Source of the DNA: Novosphingobium sp. Fuku2-ISO-50 | Lineage (GTDB): Bacteria > Pseudomonadota > Alphaproteobacteria > Sphingomonadales > Sphingomonadaceae | NCBI RefSeq assembly: GCF_001519055.1 | Contig: NZ_KQ954290.1 | Span: 129,997 to 193,996 of the forward strand | Reading direction: 5' to 3' | Length of the DNA stretch: 64,000 bases | The notes under the pieces: generated by a model | Databases searched by the model: none | Told to the model about the DNA's origin: nothing | The model's input: only the letters and a program-made list of their open reading frames with translations | Program-made: the position numbers and the translations under genes | Shown here: in pieces, positions 1 through 8,268 of the stretch | Layout: each line of letters starts with the position of its first letter | Position numbering within the stretch: position 1 is the first letter of the stretch

Positions 1-1496
1 AAACCGGGTTTGTGTCGTCGAACCCCTATCTGGGCGCGGCCGTCGACGGATCGAATGCGATTTTGCAGGGCGCTTCCCTGGGGATAACGCACGGAGCCAC
101 TGCAAACCTGCTGCCCCCGTTCAAGACCGACGGCTTTATCGACGTCAACAACTGGGGCATCAGCGCCACGGCCAAGTATGACTTCGGTGGGGCCGAGTTG
201 ACAGTCATCCCTGCCTATCGCAACAGCGTGAGCCACTATCTGCATTACGACGCCGGTTTTCCGGTCAATTCGGACGAGTACTCGAAGGCAACTTCAGTCG
301 AAGCCCGGCTTGGCTCCAAAAACAAGGCCGCTGCCCTGCAATGGCTGATCGGAGCCTATTTCTTCAATGAAGACCTCAATTTTGATCTGGTTCCCTATCA
401 GGGCGTGGCCTACGGACCGACCCAGCCGATCCTCAACACGCGCAGTCTCGCTGCGTTCGGTCAAGCCACTTACGCGCTGACGAGCGCGCTGCGCCTGACC
501 GGTGGCCTGCGCTATACCAACGAACGCAAGACGCAGAATGGTCAGTTGGGCTATGGCCCGGGGCCGGGCTTGCCGGTCACCTATGTGTCCCTCGACGGCG
601 GGCTGATCCAGGAAAGCCGGGTGAACTGGAAGGCGGGCGTGGAATTTGACGCCGGCCCCCACTCGCTGCTTTACGCCAATGCGGCGACAGGCTTCAAGGC
701 GGGCGGCTTTTACGCATCGGCACTCAATCCCACCGCGCCCGATCCGGCAACGTCCAATACCTCACTGCCAGAAACGATTACCGCGTTTACCGCAGGCGCC
801 AAAAACCGGTTCTTCGGCAATACGCTGCAATTGAACGTCGAAGGTTTTTACTGGAAGTACAAGGATCAGCAGATCACCCATATCGGGCCGGTTTATCCGG
901 CGGCTGCGGGGAATAACCTGATCACCGAAAATGCCGGGAGTGCCGATATCTATGGCGCCGAAGCCGATCTGGTCTGGCAACCGATCTCGACCGATCGGTT
1001 TGCCGCCGATGTCCAGTATCTCCATGCGAAGTACAATAGTTTTGTATATTATCAGGCGAATGTTGCTGGCCCCGGCAGTTCTCCACAGACTGCCTGCGCC
1101 TACACGACAAACGCCGCTGATACTCAGTTTACCGTAAATTGCTCGGGCCGCGTCATGCCCCGGTCTCCGAAATGGACCGTGAACCTGTCGTACCAGCACA
1201 CGTTCGAACTCGGTCATGTCGGCACGCTTGATGCCAGGGTCGGCACGCGGATCGAATCCGAATCCGTGCTCGGCATCGAATATCTGCCCGGCGAATATCA
1301 AAAGGCCTATACCAAAACCAATGCCAGCCTGACCTGGCATGACGCAAACAAGCGCTATTCCATCACCGGATACGTCGACAATATCGAAAAATCCGTGGTG
1401 AAAACTTACGCCTTTGTCCAACCGGTCGTCGGCATTCCCATGGTCGGCCTCGACGCTCCCCGTACTTACGGCGTGCGCCTCACCGGCAAATTCTGA
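1..1496 (+). CDS. TonB-dependent receptor, C-terminal part (5' end outside window)
   Basis: About 497 residues of an outer-membrane beta-barrel are visible. The reading frame is open to the window edge, so the plug domain and signal peptide lie upstream. The barrel has the usual alternation of aromatic-rich strands, for example the TGGLRYTNERKT and TGFKAGGFYAS segments. It ends in GVRLTGKF, with the terminal Phe typical of outer-membrane porin-like proteins. Such receptors import substrates with TonB-ExbBD energy. It reads toward a stable hairpin, and the next gene on the other side is an AraC regulator beside an aromatic-catabolism operon. That makes an aromatic or sterol-like ligand plausible, but this is inference. 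The apparent GTG at position 12 is internal, not a start. Confidence 0.85.
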   Translation, partial: TGFVSSNPYLGAAVDGSNAILQGASLGITHGATANLLPPFKTDGFIDVNNWGISATAKYDFGGAELTVIPAYRNSVSHYLHYDAGFPVNSDEYSKATSVEARLGSKNKAAALQWLIGAYFFNEDLNFDLVPYQGVAYGPTQPILNTRSLAAFGQATYALTSALRLTGGLRYTNERKTQNGQLGYGPGPGLPVTYVSLDGGLIQESRVNWKAGVEFDAGPHSLLYANAATGFKAGGFYASALNPTAPDPATSNTSLPETITAFTAGAKNRFFGNTLQLNVEGFYWKYKDQQITHIGPVYPAAAGNNLITENAGSADIYGAEADLVWQPISTDRFAADVQYLHAKYNSFVYYQANVAGPGSSPQTACAYTTNAADTQFTVNCSGRVMPRSPKWTVNLSYQHTFELGHVGTLDARVGTRIESESVLGIEYLPGEYQKAYTKTNASLTWHDANKRYSITGYVDNIEKSVVKTYAFVQPVVGIPMVGLDAPRTYGVRLTGKF

Positions 1497-1507
1497 CCAA
1501 CCAATCA

Positions 1508-1545
1508 AACGGGCTCCGGCAGGCCTTAACCTGCCGGGGCCCGTT
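1508..1545. terminator. Hairpin terminator between convergent genes
   Basis: A 16-bp inverted repeat (arms 1508-1523 and 1530-1545, one T-G wobble, loop CCTTAA) lies 12 bases after the TonB receptor stop and before the end of the convergent AraC gene. There is no long T-run, so termination would depend on hairpin strength or Rho. Confidence 0.6.
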
Positions 1546-1575
1546 CATCCATGCAAAGTCACCGAGTGCAGGCTC

Positions 1576-2523
1576 TCAAGCCGCCCCATTGCGGCTTTGC
1601 ATCCGCCATTGCCCCGGCGTCTTGCCGAACTGACGCGCAAAGGCGCGCACCAGGGCCGGTGCGGACCCAAACCCGATCTCCTGCGCAATATCGCTTAGCG
1701 AAGCATTGGAGCGCCCGAGCATATCTGCTGCAATTTGCAATCGCAGGCGGTTGATTGTCTTGAGCGGGGTATCGTTGAAGGCCTTGCGAAACCGCTCGAA
1801 GAACGCTGCCCGGCTGAGACCGGCGGCCACGGCCAATGTTTCAACCGTCCAGGCGTCGCCCGGACGCGCAAAAAAGGCCGACATCGCGCGCAACACGAAT
1901 TCATCGTGCAGCACGCCATTGCCCGGCAACGTGCCCTGCCACAGCTGCGAGCGCACAAATCCGACCAGTTGCAGCATGATCACTTCGGCCAGCCGGCGCG
2001 ACACGCCGCTGTCCGGCCCGCCGCCAGCCTGATCCAGCTCGATCAATTCGACGCAGCCACGGATCATCGCCGCAAACGGATCGGCATTCGCGGGAATGAT
2101 CACCGCGCCATGCGGCAGGCGTTGCAGCACGGCGGCACTTCGGTCGATGCTGCTCATGATCAATTCGAGCGGCAAGTCACCCGCCCCTCCCTGACCGCCA
2201 GCCCCTCCCTGACCACCATCTACGCGCTGCAGATCGGCGCGATGCAGGTGGCTGCGGTCCAGCCATTGGTGCGGATGCCCTTCCACGCCAACCGTCGTGC
2301 CCTGCGTGACATAATGCAGCTGGCCGGGCCCGGTCCGGAAAAAGGCGCCGCCGCGTTTCACATAATAGAAGCAGGCGCGCCGGGTTTCCGGAAAGTCCAG
2401 CGCGAACGGACGGTTTATCTCGAAGCGATCCCACGAAAGGCCGACCAGGCGCAGATCCGGCGTCCGCAACAACTGCGCATAGTCGCCAGACGCAAAATCA
2501 ATCGTTCCACGCTTCAGGTTAAT
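1576..2523 (-). CDS. AraC-family transcriptional regulator (cupin-type N-terminus)
   Basis: About 315 residues. The C-terminal 100 residues carry the double helix-turn-helix of AraC proteins: TVETLAVAAGLSRAAFFERF for the first helix pair and SLSDIAQEIGFGSAPALVRA for the second. The N-terminal part resembles the cupin sensor of AraC regulators, with a Gly/Gln-rich insertion (GGQGGAGGQGGAG) near residue 105. No ATG or GTG lies upstream of the conserved region. A strong Shine-Dalgarno GGAGG is placed 6 bases before an in-frame ATT at 2523, so ATT initiation is favoured. TTG at 2472 is the only conventional alternative and would cut off part of the sensor. The gene diverges from the ring-cleavage operon and probably controls it in response to an aromatic effector. 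Confidence 0.85.
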   Translation of the reverse strand: MNLKRGTIDFASGDYAQLLRTPDLRLVGLSWDRFEINRPFALDFPETRRACFYYVKRGGAFFRTGPGQLHYVTQGTTVGVEGHPHQWLDRSHLHRADLQRVDGGQGGAGGQGGAGDLPLELIMSSIDRSAAVLQRLPHGAVIIPANADPFAAMIRGCVELIELDQAGGGPDSGVSRRLAEVIMLQLVGFVRSQLWQGTLPGNGVLHDEFVLRAMSAFFARPGDAWTVETLAVAAGLSRAAFFERFRKAFNDTPLKTINRLRLQIAADMLGRSNASLSDIAQEIGFGSAPALVRAFARQFGKTPGQWRMQSRNGAA

Positions 2524-2528
2524 GACAC

Positions 2529-2534
2529 ACCTCC
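2529..2534 (-). promoter_or_regulatory. Strong ribosome binding site preceding an ATT start
   Basis: GGAGGT on the minus strand sits six bases before ATT at 2523-2521. The reading frame is closed by TGA just upstream (2541-2539) and has no ATG, GTG or TTG before codon 18. This decides the likely start of the AraC gene. Confidence 0.6.
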
Positions 2535-2600
2535 ACCATCACGGCATCCCTGAATGATAATCGGCCGATACTCAAGAGGCCGGATAGCGAAGAAGGATGC

Positions 2601-3488
2601 ATGGGAATGGCGATATCCGCATTGGGCTATATATGCGTGCGTGCCCGCGATCTGCCCGCGTGGGAGCGCTTTGCGACTGGCGTGCTGGGGCTCCAGGCGC
2701 AAAAGGACGCAGATGGCGCGCTGCTGTTGCGCGCCGATAGCCGCAGTTGGCGGTTCCGCATCGAGCAGGGCGACGAGGATGACGTGACCACCGTCGGCTG
2801 GGAATGCACCAGCGAGGCCGATTATCTGGCCACACTGGCAAAGCTGGGCGATCGTGCGACGATCAATCCCGCCCTGGCCGCCTCACGCGGGGTGCGGGCG
2901 CTTGCACAGTTTACCGATCCGGCCGGTATGGCCTGCGAACTCCACTGGGGGCCGACAGACGCGCCGCATGTGCCATTTGCCTCTCCCATCGGCGTCAGCG
3001 GCTTCGTCACCGCAGAACAGGGGCTTGGCCATGTGGTGATCGTGGCGGCCGATCCGGCGGGCTATGAAGCCTTCTACAAAGACCTCGGCTTTTCGGTCAG
3101 CGACTATATCGACATGCCGTTCGGCCCGGATCTCGTGCTGCCGGTCACGTTCATGCATTGCAACCCGCGCCACCACACGCTTGCTTTTGCACCGGCACCT
3201 GCCGTGTTCACCAAGAAATGCATCCACCTGATGCTGCAAACCCAGGTTCTGGACGATGTCGGCCTGGCCATCGATCGCGCCGAAAAGCTGGGCACGCCCA
3301 TCGCGATGACGCTGGGTCGCCACAGCAACGACCAGATGCTGTCGGTCTATTTCGAAACGCCCTCGGGTATCGAGTTTGAATATGGCTGGGGCGCGCGGGT
3401 GATCGAGCCGGGCTGGCAGGTCGTCCGGCGCGACGCGATCAGCATCTGGGGCCACAAGATGATCGGGGGCCCGGCGGTCCATGGTTGA
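2601..3488 (+). CDS. Type I extradiol ring-cleavage dioxygenase (BphC/HsaC-like)
   Basis: 295 residues, the family length, with two vicinal-oxygen-chelate modules. The Fe(II) ligands are His144 (GLGHVVIV), His209 (CIHLML) and Glu260 (GIEFEYG). The second-shell residues His192 (NPRHHTLAF), His241 and Tyr250 match the positions known in 2,3-dihydroxybiphenyl dioxygenase. The enzyme opens a catecholic ring next to the two hydroxyls (meta cleavage), making the substrate for the hydrolase whose gene overlaps its end by 8 bases. An AGAAGGA ribosome site at 2591 could also serve ATG 2607, giving MAISALGY, which aligns better with BphC starts. The polycyclic, biphenyl-like or steroid ring preference cannot be told from sequence. 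Confidence 0.92.
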   Translation: MGMAISALGYICVRARDLPAWERFATGVLGLQAQKDADGALLLRADSRSWRFRIEQGDEDDVTTVGWECTSEADYLATLAKLGDRATINPALAASRGVRALAQFTDPAGMACELHWGPTDAPHVPFASPIGVSGFVTAEQGLGHVVIVAADPAGYEAFYKDLGFSVSDYIDMPFGPDLVLPVTFMHCNPRHHTLAFAPAPAVFTKKCIHLMLQTQVLDDVGLAIDRAEKLGTPIAMTLGRHSNDQMLSVYFETPSGIEFEYGWGARVIEPGWQVVRRDAISIWGHKMIGGPAVHG

Positions 3489-4329
3489 TCAACGCTTCAT
3501 CGAGGTCAACGGCGTGCGCGTGGCCTATCACGACGAGGGCAAGGGGCCCGTGCTGGTGATGCTGCACGGCTCCGGGCCGGGCGCGACCGGCTGGTCGAAC
3601 TATAGCCGCAACATGCCGGAACTGGCGCGTCATTTCCGAGTGATCTGCCCCGATCTGCCCGGTTTTGGCGCTTCGGACGTGAAGCCGGTGACAGGCGCGA
3701 TCCCCGGCTTTTGGGCCGAAACCATCGTCGCGCTGCTCGATGCACTCGGGATCGCCAAGGCGCATTTCGTCGGCAATTCGATGGGCGGCATGATCACCCT
3801 GAAGATCGCCCTGGAATACCCGGAACGTATCGCCCGCATGGTGCTGATGGGGCCCGGCGGCGGTTTTCCGGTCACGGCGCAATGGCCCTCGCCCGGTATC
3901 GTCAACCTTGTCACGTTTTACGAGGGCGAAGGCCCGACGCTGGAAAAAGTGCGCTTTTTCATCGAACAGGCGGTGTTCGACCGATCGGTCATAACGCCCG
4001 AACTGCTGGCCGAGCGCCTCGAAGCCGCGCTCGATCCGCGGATCGCCGCCCAGCCGCCGATGCGCCCCGGCCCGGCGGGTCCGCCGGAGGAATTGTGGCG
4101 CGACCCGCGTCTGGCGCGCCTGCCTCATGACGTGTTGATCCTGTGGGGGCGTGAGGACCGCATCCTGCCACTCGACACCGGTTTCACGTTCATGAAGCAG
4201 ATCCCGCGCGCGCGGCTGCTGGTCATGCCGCAATGCGGCCATTGGGTGCAGTGGGAGCATGCGCAGGAATTCAACGAACAAGTCGCGCTGTTTTTGCAGG
4301 CGGCAACACACGACAAGGGAGATGCATGA
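3481..4329 (+). CDS. Meta-cleavage product hydrolase, alpha/beta fold (BphD/HsaD-like)
   Basis: 282 residues. The oxyanion region is LHGSGPGATGWSN, the nucleophile elbow is GNSMGG with Ser100, and the acid and base are Asp226 (WGREDRILP) and His254 (QCGHWVQWE). Spacing and motifs are those of C-C bond hydrolases that split the vinylogous acid made by extradiol dioxygenases into a dienoate and a carboxylic acid. Its start lies inside the dioxygenase gene (8-base overlap) and its stop TGA overlaps the next start, so the three are translationally coupled. A paralogue at 57751 has the same catalytic positions, but a different cap region and different neighbours. Confidence 0.92.
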   Translation: MVDQRFIEVNGVRVAYHDEGKGPVLVMLHGSGPGATGWSNYSRNMPELARHFRVICPDLPGFGASDVKPVTGAIPGFWAETIVALLDALGIAKAHFVGNSMGGMITLKIALEYPERIARMVLMGPGGGFPVTAQWPSPGIVNLVTFYEGEGPTLEKVRFFIEQAVFDRSVITPELLAERLEAALDPRIAAQPPMRPGPAGPPEELWRDPRLARLPHDVLILWGREDRILPLDTGFTFMKQIPRARLLVMPQCGHWVQWEHAQEFNEQVALFLQAATHDKGDA

Positions 4330-5537
4330 TGGCGACGATGGCAAAGCAGCCTGCGGCAAGCGTGATTCCGAGTGAACAACAAGTGCTCGATACCGTGCGG
4401 TCGCTGCTCCCCTGGCTCCGCGAAATGGACGCAGAATCCGAAAGGCAGGGCCGTTGCCCGGAGGACGTCGCAGCCCGGCTCAAAGCGGAAGGTCTGTTCA
4501 ACATCCTCAAGCCCAAGGCATGGGGCGGCTGGGAAATGTCGATCCAGACCGCGCTGGAGGCCGTTCGCCTGATGGCGAGCGCTTCCCCCTCGATCGCATG
4601 GGTGGCCGCGTTGATGGTGATCCACAATTGGGAAATCGCGCTGGTCGATCCGCGCGTCGCCGAAGAAATCTGGGGGCCGCAGCCCGATGCGTTGATCTCC
4701 TCCTCGTATGCCCCGTTCGGCAAGGCCGAAAAAGTGGACGGCGGCTATATCGTCAACGGCGCATGGGCATGGTCATCGGGCTGTGACTTGTGTGACTGGG
4801 TGGTGGTCGGCGTGATGTTCCCCGCCGACAACAGCTTTGGCGCCGAGCAGAAAGTGATGATCGTACCGCGCACCGACTACGCCATCGATCAGGCAAGCTG
4901 GCAGATGGCGGGCATGCAGGGCTCGGGTTCCAAGACGGTGGTGATCAAGGACGCCTTTGTGCCCGAATGGCGGGTCCACAATGTCATGGAATCCTTCGAG
5001 GGCCACAATCCCGGCAATGCCACTTTTGACGCACCGATTTACAAAGTGCCTTTCGGCGCCCTGTTTGCGTGGTCGCTGGCGACATTGTGCATCGGCATGG
5101 CCGAAGGCGCGATCGACCTCTATGTCGGCGCGATGCGCAAGCGGCGCCATGCCTATGATGGCAAGCCGGTGGCGCTCGATCCGCACACCCAGCTCAAGCT
5201 GGGCGAGGCCGTGGCGATGGCCAATGCGGCGCTCGCAACCCAACAAAAGGATTTGGCGGACATGATGGCCTACATCCATCGCGACGGCGCCATCCCCAAG
5301 TCGGCGCGCATTGCCTACAAAAGCAACGCGGCGTTCGCGGCCCGCATGGCAACCGACGCACTGACCAAAGTCGTGAAGGCCGCCGGCGGCAGCGCTTTTG
5401 CGCTTTCCAACCAGTTGCAGCGCATGTTCCGCGACATCCACACGGGCAGCAACCATGCCTTTATCAACCCCGATCGGGGCGCATCAAACCACGGCGCCTT
5501 TCTGCTGACTGACGAAATCCACGACTTCGTGATCTGA
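4329..5537 (+). CDS. Flavin-dependent aromatic monooxygenase, acyl-CoA dehydrogenase fold (HsaA/HpaB-C2-like)
   Basis: 402 residues with the acyl-CoA dehydrogenase-like fold of group D monooxygenases: a helical N-terminus, a beta middle domain (WAWSSGCDLCDWVVVGVMF) and a C-terminal helical bundle ending in HTGSNHAFINPDRGASNHG. Members use reduced flavin from a separate reductase to hydroxylate a phenol to a catechol, here presumably the substrate of the dioxygenase two genes upstream. AAGGGAG is seven bases before ATG 4329; ATG 4326 overlaps the previous stop and is the alternative. No flavin reductase is adjacent. The flavin-reductase-like gene at 41639 is a candidate partner, but there is no direct support for that. 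Confidence 0.85.
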   Translation: MATMAKQPAASVIPSEQQVLDTVRSLLPWLREMDAESERQGRCPEDVAARLKAEGLFNILKPKAWGGWEMSIQTALEAVRLMASASPSIAWVAALMVIHNWEIALVDPRVAEEIWGPQPDALISSSYAPFGKAEKVDGGYIVNGAWAWSSGCDLCDWVVVGVMFPADNSFGAEQKVMIVPRTDYAIDQASWQMAGMQGSGSKTVVIKDAFVPEWRVHNVMESFEGHNPGNATFDAPIYKVPFGALFAWSLATLCIGMAEGAIDLYVGAMRKRRHAYDGKPVALDPHTQLKLGEAVAMANAALATQQKDLADMMAYIHRDGAIPKSARIAYKSNAAFAARMATDALTKVVKAAGGSAFALSNQLQRMFRDIHTGSNHAFINPDRGASNHGAFLLTDEIHDFVI

Positions 5538-5563
5538 CCACGACGATCGTCCTTCATGGCGTG

Positions 5564-5598
5564 GCGGAGATCGTCGGCATAGCCCCGGCGATCTCCGC
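5564..5598. terminator. Hairpin between convergent operons
   Basis: A 14-bp inverted repeat (5564-5577 and 5585-5598, one G-T wobble, 7-base loop) lies in the 129-base gap where the ring-cleavage operon meets the convergent efflux operon. It has no T-run. It is a likely transcription end for either strand. Confidence 0.5.
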
Positions 5599-5666
5599 TC
5601 AGCCGCTCAGGGTAAACTTGCAGCGACTTTCGTCGGCCGCAATGGGCCCGAGGCCGGTTCGATCGA

Positions 5667-7109
5667 TCAGGATTGGCCCGGGTTCCAGCCGCCGCCCACT
5701 GCCCGTGCCAGTGACACCGCCGCGTTCAACCGCAAGGTATGAACCTCGATGGCGCGGCGTTGTTCAAACAGCGCGGTGGTCTGCGCGGTGACGACGTCCA
5801 GATAGTTTGACGCCCCCTTTTCATAGCGCAGCATCGACAGGTCGGCAGCCTGTTGCGCCTGACCGGCGGCCCGGATCTGCGCGCTGTCCTCATCGCCGAA
5901 GTGGTGCAGCGCGGACAGGCTGTCTTCGACTTCCTGAAACGCGGTCAGCGCGGTGGAACGCCAGGCAGCGCCAGCCTCGTCCCAGCGCGCGCGGGCGGCG
6001 CGCACGCCCGCCTTGCGGCGACCGCCGTCAAACAGAGTCAGCGCCAGCGTCGGGCCCAGCGCCCAGAACGCATTGGGCGCAGCGACCAGACCGGCGAGAG
6101 CGGTGGCATTGGTCCCGCCTGCCGCAGCCAGATCGATCGTCGGGAAGAACGCGGATCGCGCGACCCCGATCAGACGGTTGGCCGCGTACATCCGCCGCTC
6201 TGCTGCCGCGACGTCGGGTCGGCCTTGCAGAAGCGTGGACGGCAGCCCGACCGGCGGAACCACGACATGCAACGTGTCTTTTGCGGGCGGCAGGACAAAC
6301 GATGGCGCAGGCATGCCGACAAGGCTGGCAATGGCGTGTTCCAGCCGCGCCCGTGCGGCCAGGACATCGGCCAGCTGCGCCTCGGCATCGGCGAGTTGTG
6401 CGCCCGATCGCCCGGTGTCTATGCCCGTCGCCACGCCGCCGGAAAAGCGATCCCGGACCACTTTGTCCGCCTCGGCATAGACGGCGATAGTGCCTTTCAG
6501 CAGGTCGGTTTCGGCATCAAGCCCGCGCAGTGTGATATAACTCGTGGCGAGGGCGGCCTGAAGGCTGAGGCGGATCGCGGCGGCATCGTCGCTGCTGGCC
6601 TGCGCATTGGCTCTTCCGGCGGCGATCGAACCTTTGACACGCCCCCACAAATCGACCTCGTAGCTTGCCCCGAGTGCCGCGAGATTGTTGCCGTAATATA
6701 CCGGCTGGCTGGCGCTGCGCAAAGGACGGTCGTCAGATTGCCGATCATACCCCAGCGCGCCGACCGCCCCGATCGTCGGCAGGGCATCGGCCTGAGCCGC
6801 GCGCAGTGCGGCGCGCGCCTCTTCGCTGCGCGCCAGGGCGGCAGCAAGCGTCGGGCTGTCGCCGGCAACACGGTCCTCAAGCGCGTCAAGCTGCGCATCG
6901 CCGAGCGCGCGCCACCAGTCTGACGGCGCCGCCGGTGTTCCGGTTGCTTCCGCCCAAGGCCCCGCTTCGCGGAACGCTGCGGGAACGGGTGTGCTTGCCG
7001 GGTAATTGGAGGCCGGATGATAAGGCGGCGCACCGGCACATCCGGCAAGCAGCAGCATCGTACCGGCCAACGGCAAGAACCGGTCGAGACGCCGACTGGG
7101 CTCAATCAT
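5667..7109 (-). CDS. RND efflux outer-membrane factor lipoprotein (NodT/OprM family)
   Basis: 480 residues. An N-terminal signal sequence ends in the lipobox LLLAGC near residue 24, so the protein is lipid-anchored in the outer membrane. Two outer-membrane-efflux repeats follow, with typical segments YEVDLWGRVKGSI, GRPDVAAAERRMYAAN and LDVVTAQTTALFEQRR. It forms the trimeric exit duct for the pump encoded just upstream. The start overlaps the end of the membrane-fusion gene by 8 bases. It is the last gene of the leftward operon starting with the response regulator at 13663. Confidence 0.92.
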   Translation of the reverse strand: MIEPSRRLDRFLPLAGTMLLLAGCAGAPPYHPASNYPASTPVPAAFREAGPWAEATGTPAAPSDWWRALGDAQLDALEDRVAGDSPTLAAALARSEEARAALRAAQADALPTIGAVGALGYDRQSDDRPLRSASQPVYYGNNLAALGASYEVDLWGRVKGSIAAGRANAQASSDDAAAIRLSLQAALATSYITLRGLDAETDLLKGTIAVYAEADKVVRDRFSGGVATGIDTGRSGAQLADAEAQLADVLAARARLEHAIASLVGMPAPSFVLPPAKDTLHVVVPPVGLPSTLLQGRPDVAAAERRMYAANRLIGVARSAFFPTIDLAAAGGTNATALAGLVAAPNAFWALGPTLALTLFDGGRRKAGVRAARARWDEAGAAWRSTALTAFQEVEDSLSALHHFGDEDSAQIRAAGQAQQAADLSMLRYEKGASNYLDVVTAQTTALFEQRRAIEVHTLRLNAAVSLARAVGGGWNPGQS

Positions 7110-8268
7110 GCGCGCCCTCCACCCGAACGACTTCGCCTTCGCTGATCGAATCCGGCGGGTTTGCGATCAGCCGCGTGCCCGCCGTAATTCCGGAGTTGAT
7201 TTCGACTTTGCCGCCAAGATCGCGGCCGATGATCACCGGGATCAGATGCACCCGGCCATTGGCGGTGACAGTGGCAACCTGGCTGCCATGATCGCGCAGC
7301 ACAAGCGCGCCTGACGGCACAATCAACCGGTCACCCGCGCCGGGCAGGGCAAAATGGACTTCGGCATAGCCGCCGGGTTTCAGCTTGAACCCCGGATTGT
7401 CGGTCTTCAGCTGCACCTGCAACGACCCGGTGCGCTGATCGATGGCAAACGACTGATCGGTCAGCGTCGCGGGAAACGTCTGGTCGGGATAGTCGGGCAG
7501 CTTCAGCGTGGCGGTCAAACCATTGTGCATCGCTGCGGAATATTCCTGCGGCACGTTGACATAGATGCGCATGCGCCGTTCGTCGGCCATGGCGAACATC
7601 GGCGTCTGATTGGTCGCGCCCGGGCCGACCAGATCGCCGATGTCGGCATTGCGCTGGGTGACCAGACCGGCAAAAGGCGCGCGCACGGTGGCATAGCCCT
7701 TCATCGCCAGCAGGCGCCCCAAAGCCGCGGCGGCTTCGTCGACGGCGGCGGCATGGGTCTTGGCATCGGCGTTCTTTTCGTCGGTTTCCTGCACCGAGAC
7801 GGCCTTGCTTTTGACAAGGTCGTTCCATCGCGCGGCGGTCGACCGGGCGAGCGCCGCTTCCGCCCGCGCGCGTTCGAGCGTCGCGCGCGCCTGAATGATC
7901 TGCTGATCCAGCTCGGGCGTGTCGATCGTCGCCAGCGGCGCATCCTTGCCCACATCGGCACCGATGTCGCGAGTCCAGGCATGCACATAGCCGCCGACCC
8001 GGGCGTAGATGTGCGCGGTAAACCACGCCTGCATCGTGCCGGGCAGGACCAGTTCGTTCATCTTGCCCGCCGTCGTCGGCGTGATCAGATGAACACTGGG
8101 CCGGGCGGTGTCATCGGACGTGACCTGCGCCTCATGCGAATCGCGCGTTCGGACATAGATCCCGCCGACGAGAACCAGGGCGGCCAGCCCCGCCGCGATC
8201 ACCCCAAAGCGGGCAAGACCCCGGGGCGGCGCCCCGTCGCCAGTGGGCAGGCCGTGGGGATCAGACAT
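7102..8268 (-). CDS. RND efflux membrane-fusion (periplasmic adaptor) protein
   Basis: 388 residues. One N-terminal membrane anchor (VIAAGLAALVLVGGIYV), a lipoyl half-motif (ARVGGYVHAWTRDIGADVGK), an alpha-helical hairpin around residues 105-170 (LERARAEAALARSTAARW) and beta-barrel segments (VRAPFAGLVTQRNADIGDLV) identify an HlyD/AcrA-type adaptor. It bridges the inner-membrane permease and the outer-membrane factor. ATG 8268 is chosen because upstream codons lie in the permease gene, whose stop overlaps it by 8 bases. The substrate range cannot be read from sequence. Confidence 0.9.
   Translation of the reverse strand: MSDPHGLPTGDGAPPRGLARFGVIAAGLAALVLVGGIYVRTRDSHEAQVTSDDTARPSVHLITPTTAGKMNELVLPGTMQAWFTAHIYARVGGYVHAWTRDIGADVGKDAPLATIDTPELDQQIIQARATLERARAEAALARSTAARWNDLVKSKAVSVQETDEKNADAKTHAAAVDEAAAALGRLLAMKGYATVRAPFAGLVTQRNADIGDLVGPGATNQTPMFAMADERRMRIYVNVPQEYSAAMHNGLTATLKLPDYPDQTFPATLTDQSFAIDQRTGSLQVQLKTDNPGFKLKPGGYAEVHFALPGAGDRLIVPSGALVLRDHGSQVATVTANGRVHLIPVIIGRDLGGKVEINSGITAGTRLIANPPDSISEGEVVRVEGAHD

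Noticed and set aside
4233..4328. Longer start for the flavin monooxygenase
   Set aside because: The extra residues lie in the hydrolase gene in another frame and lack family similarity; AAGGGAG before 4329 gives the natural start.
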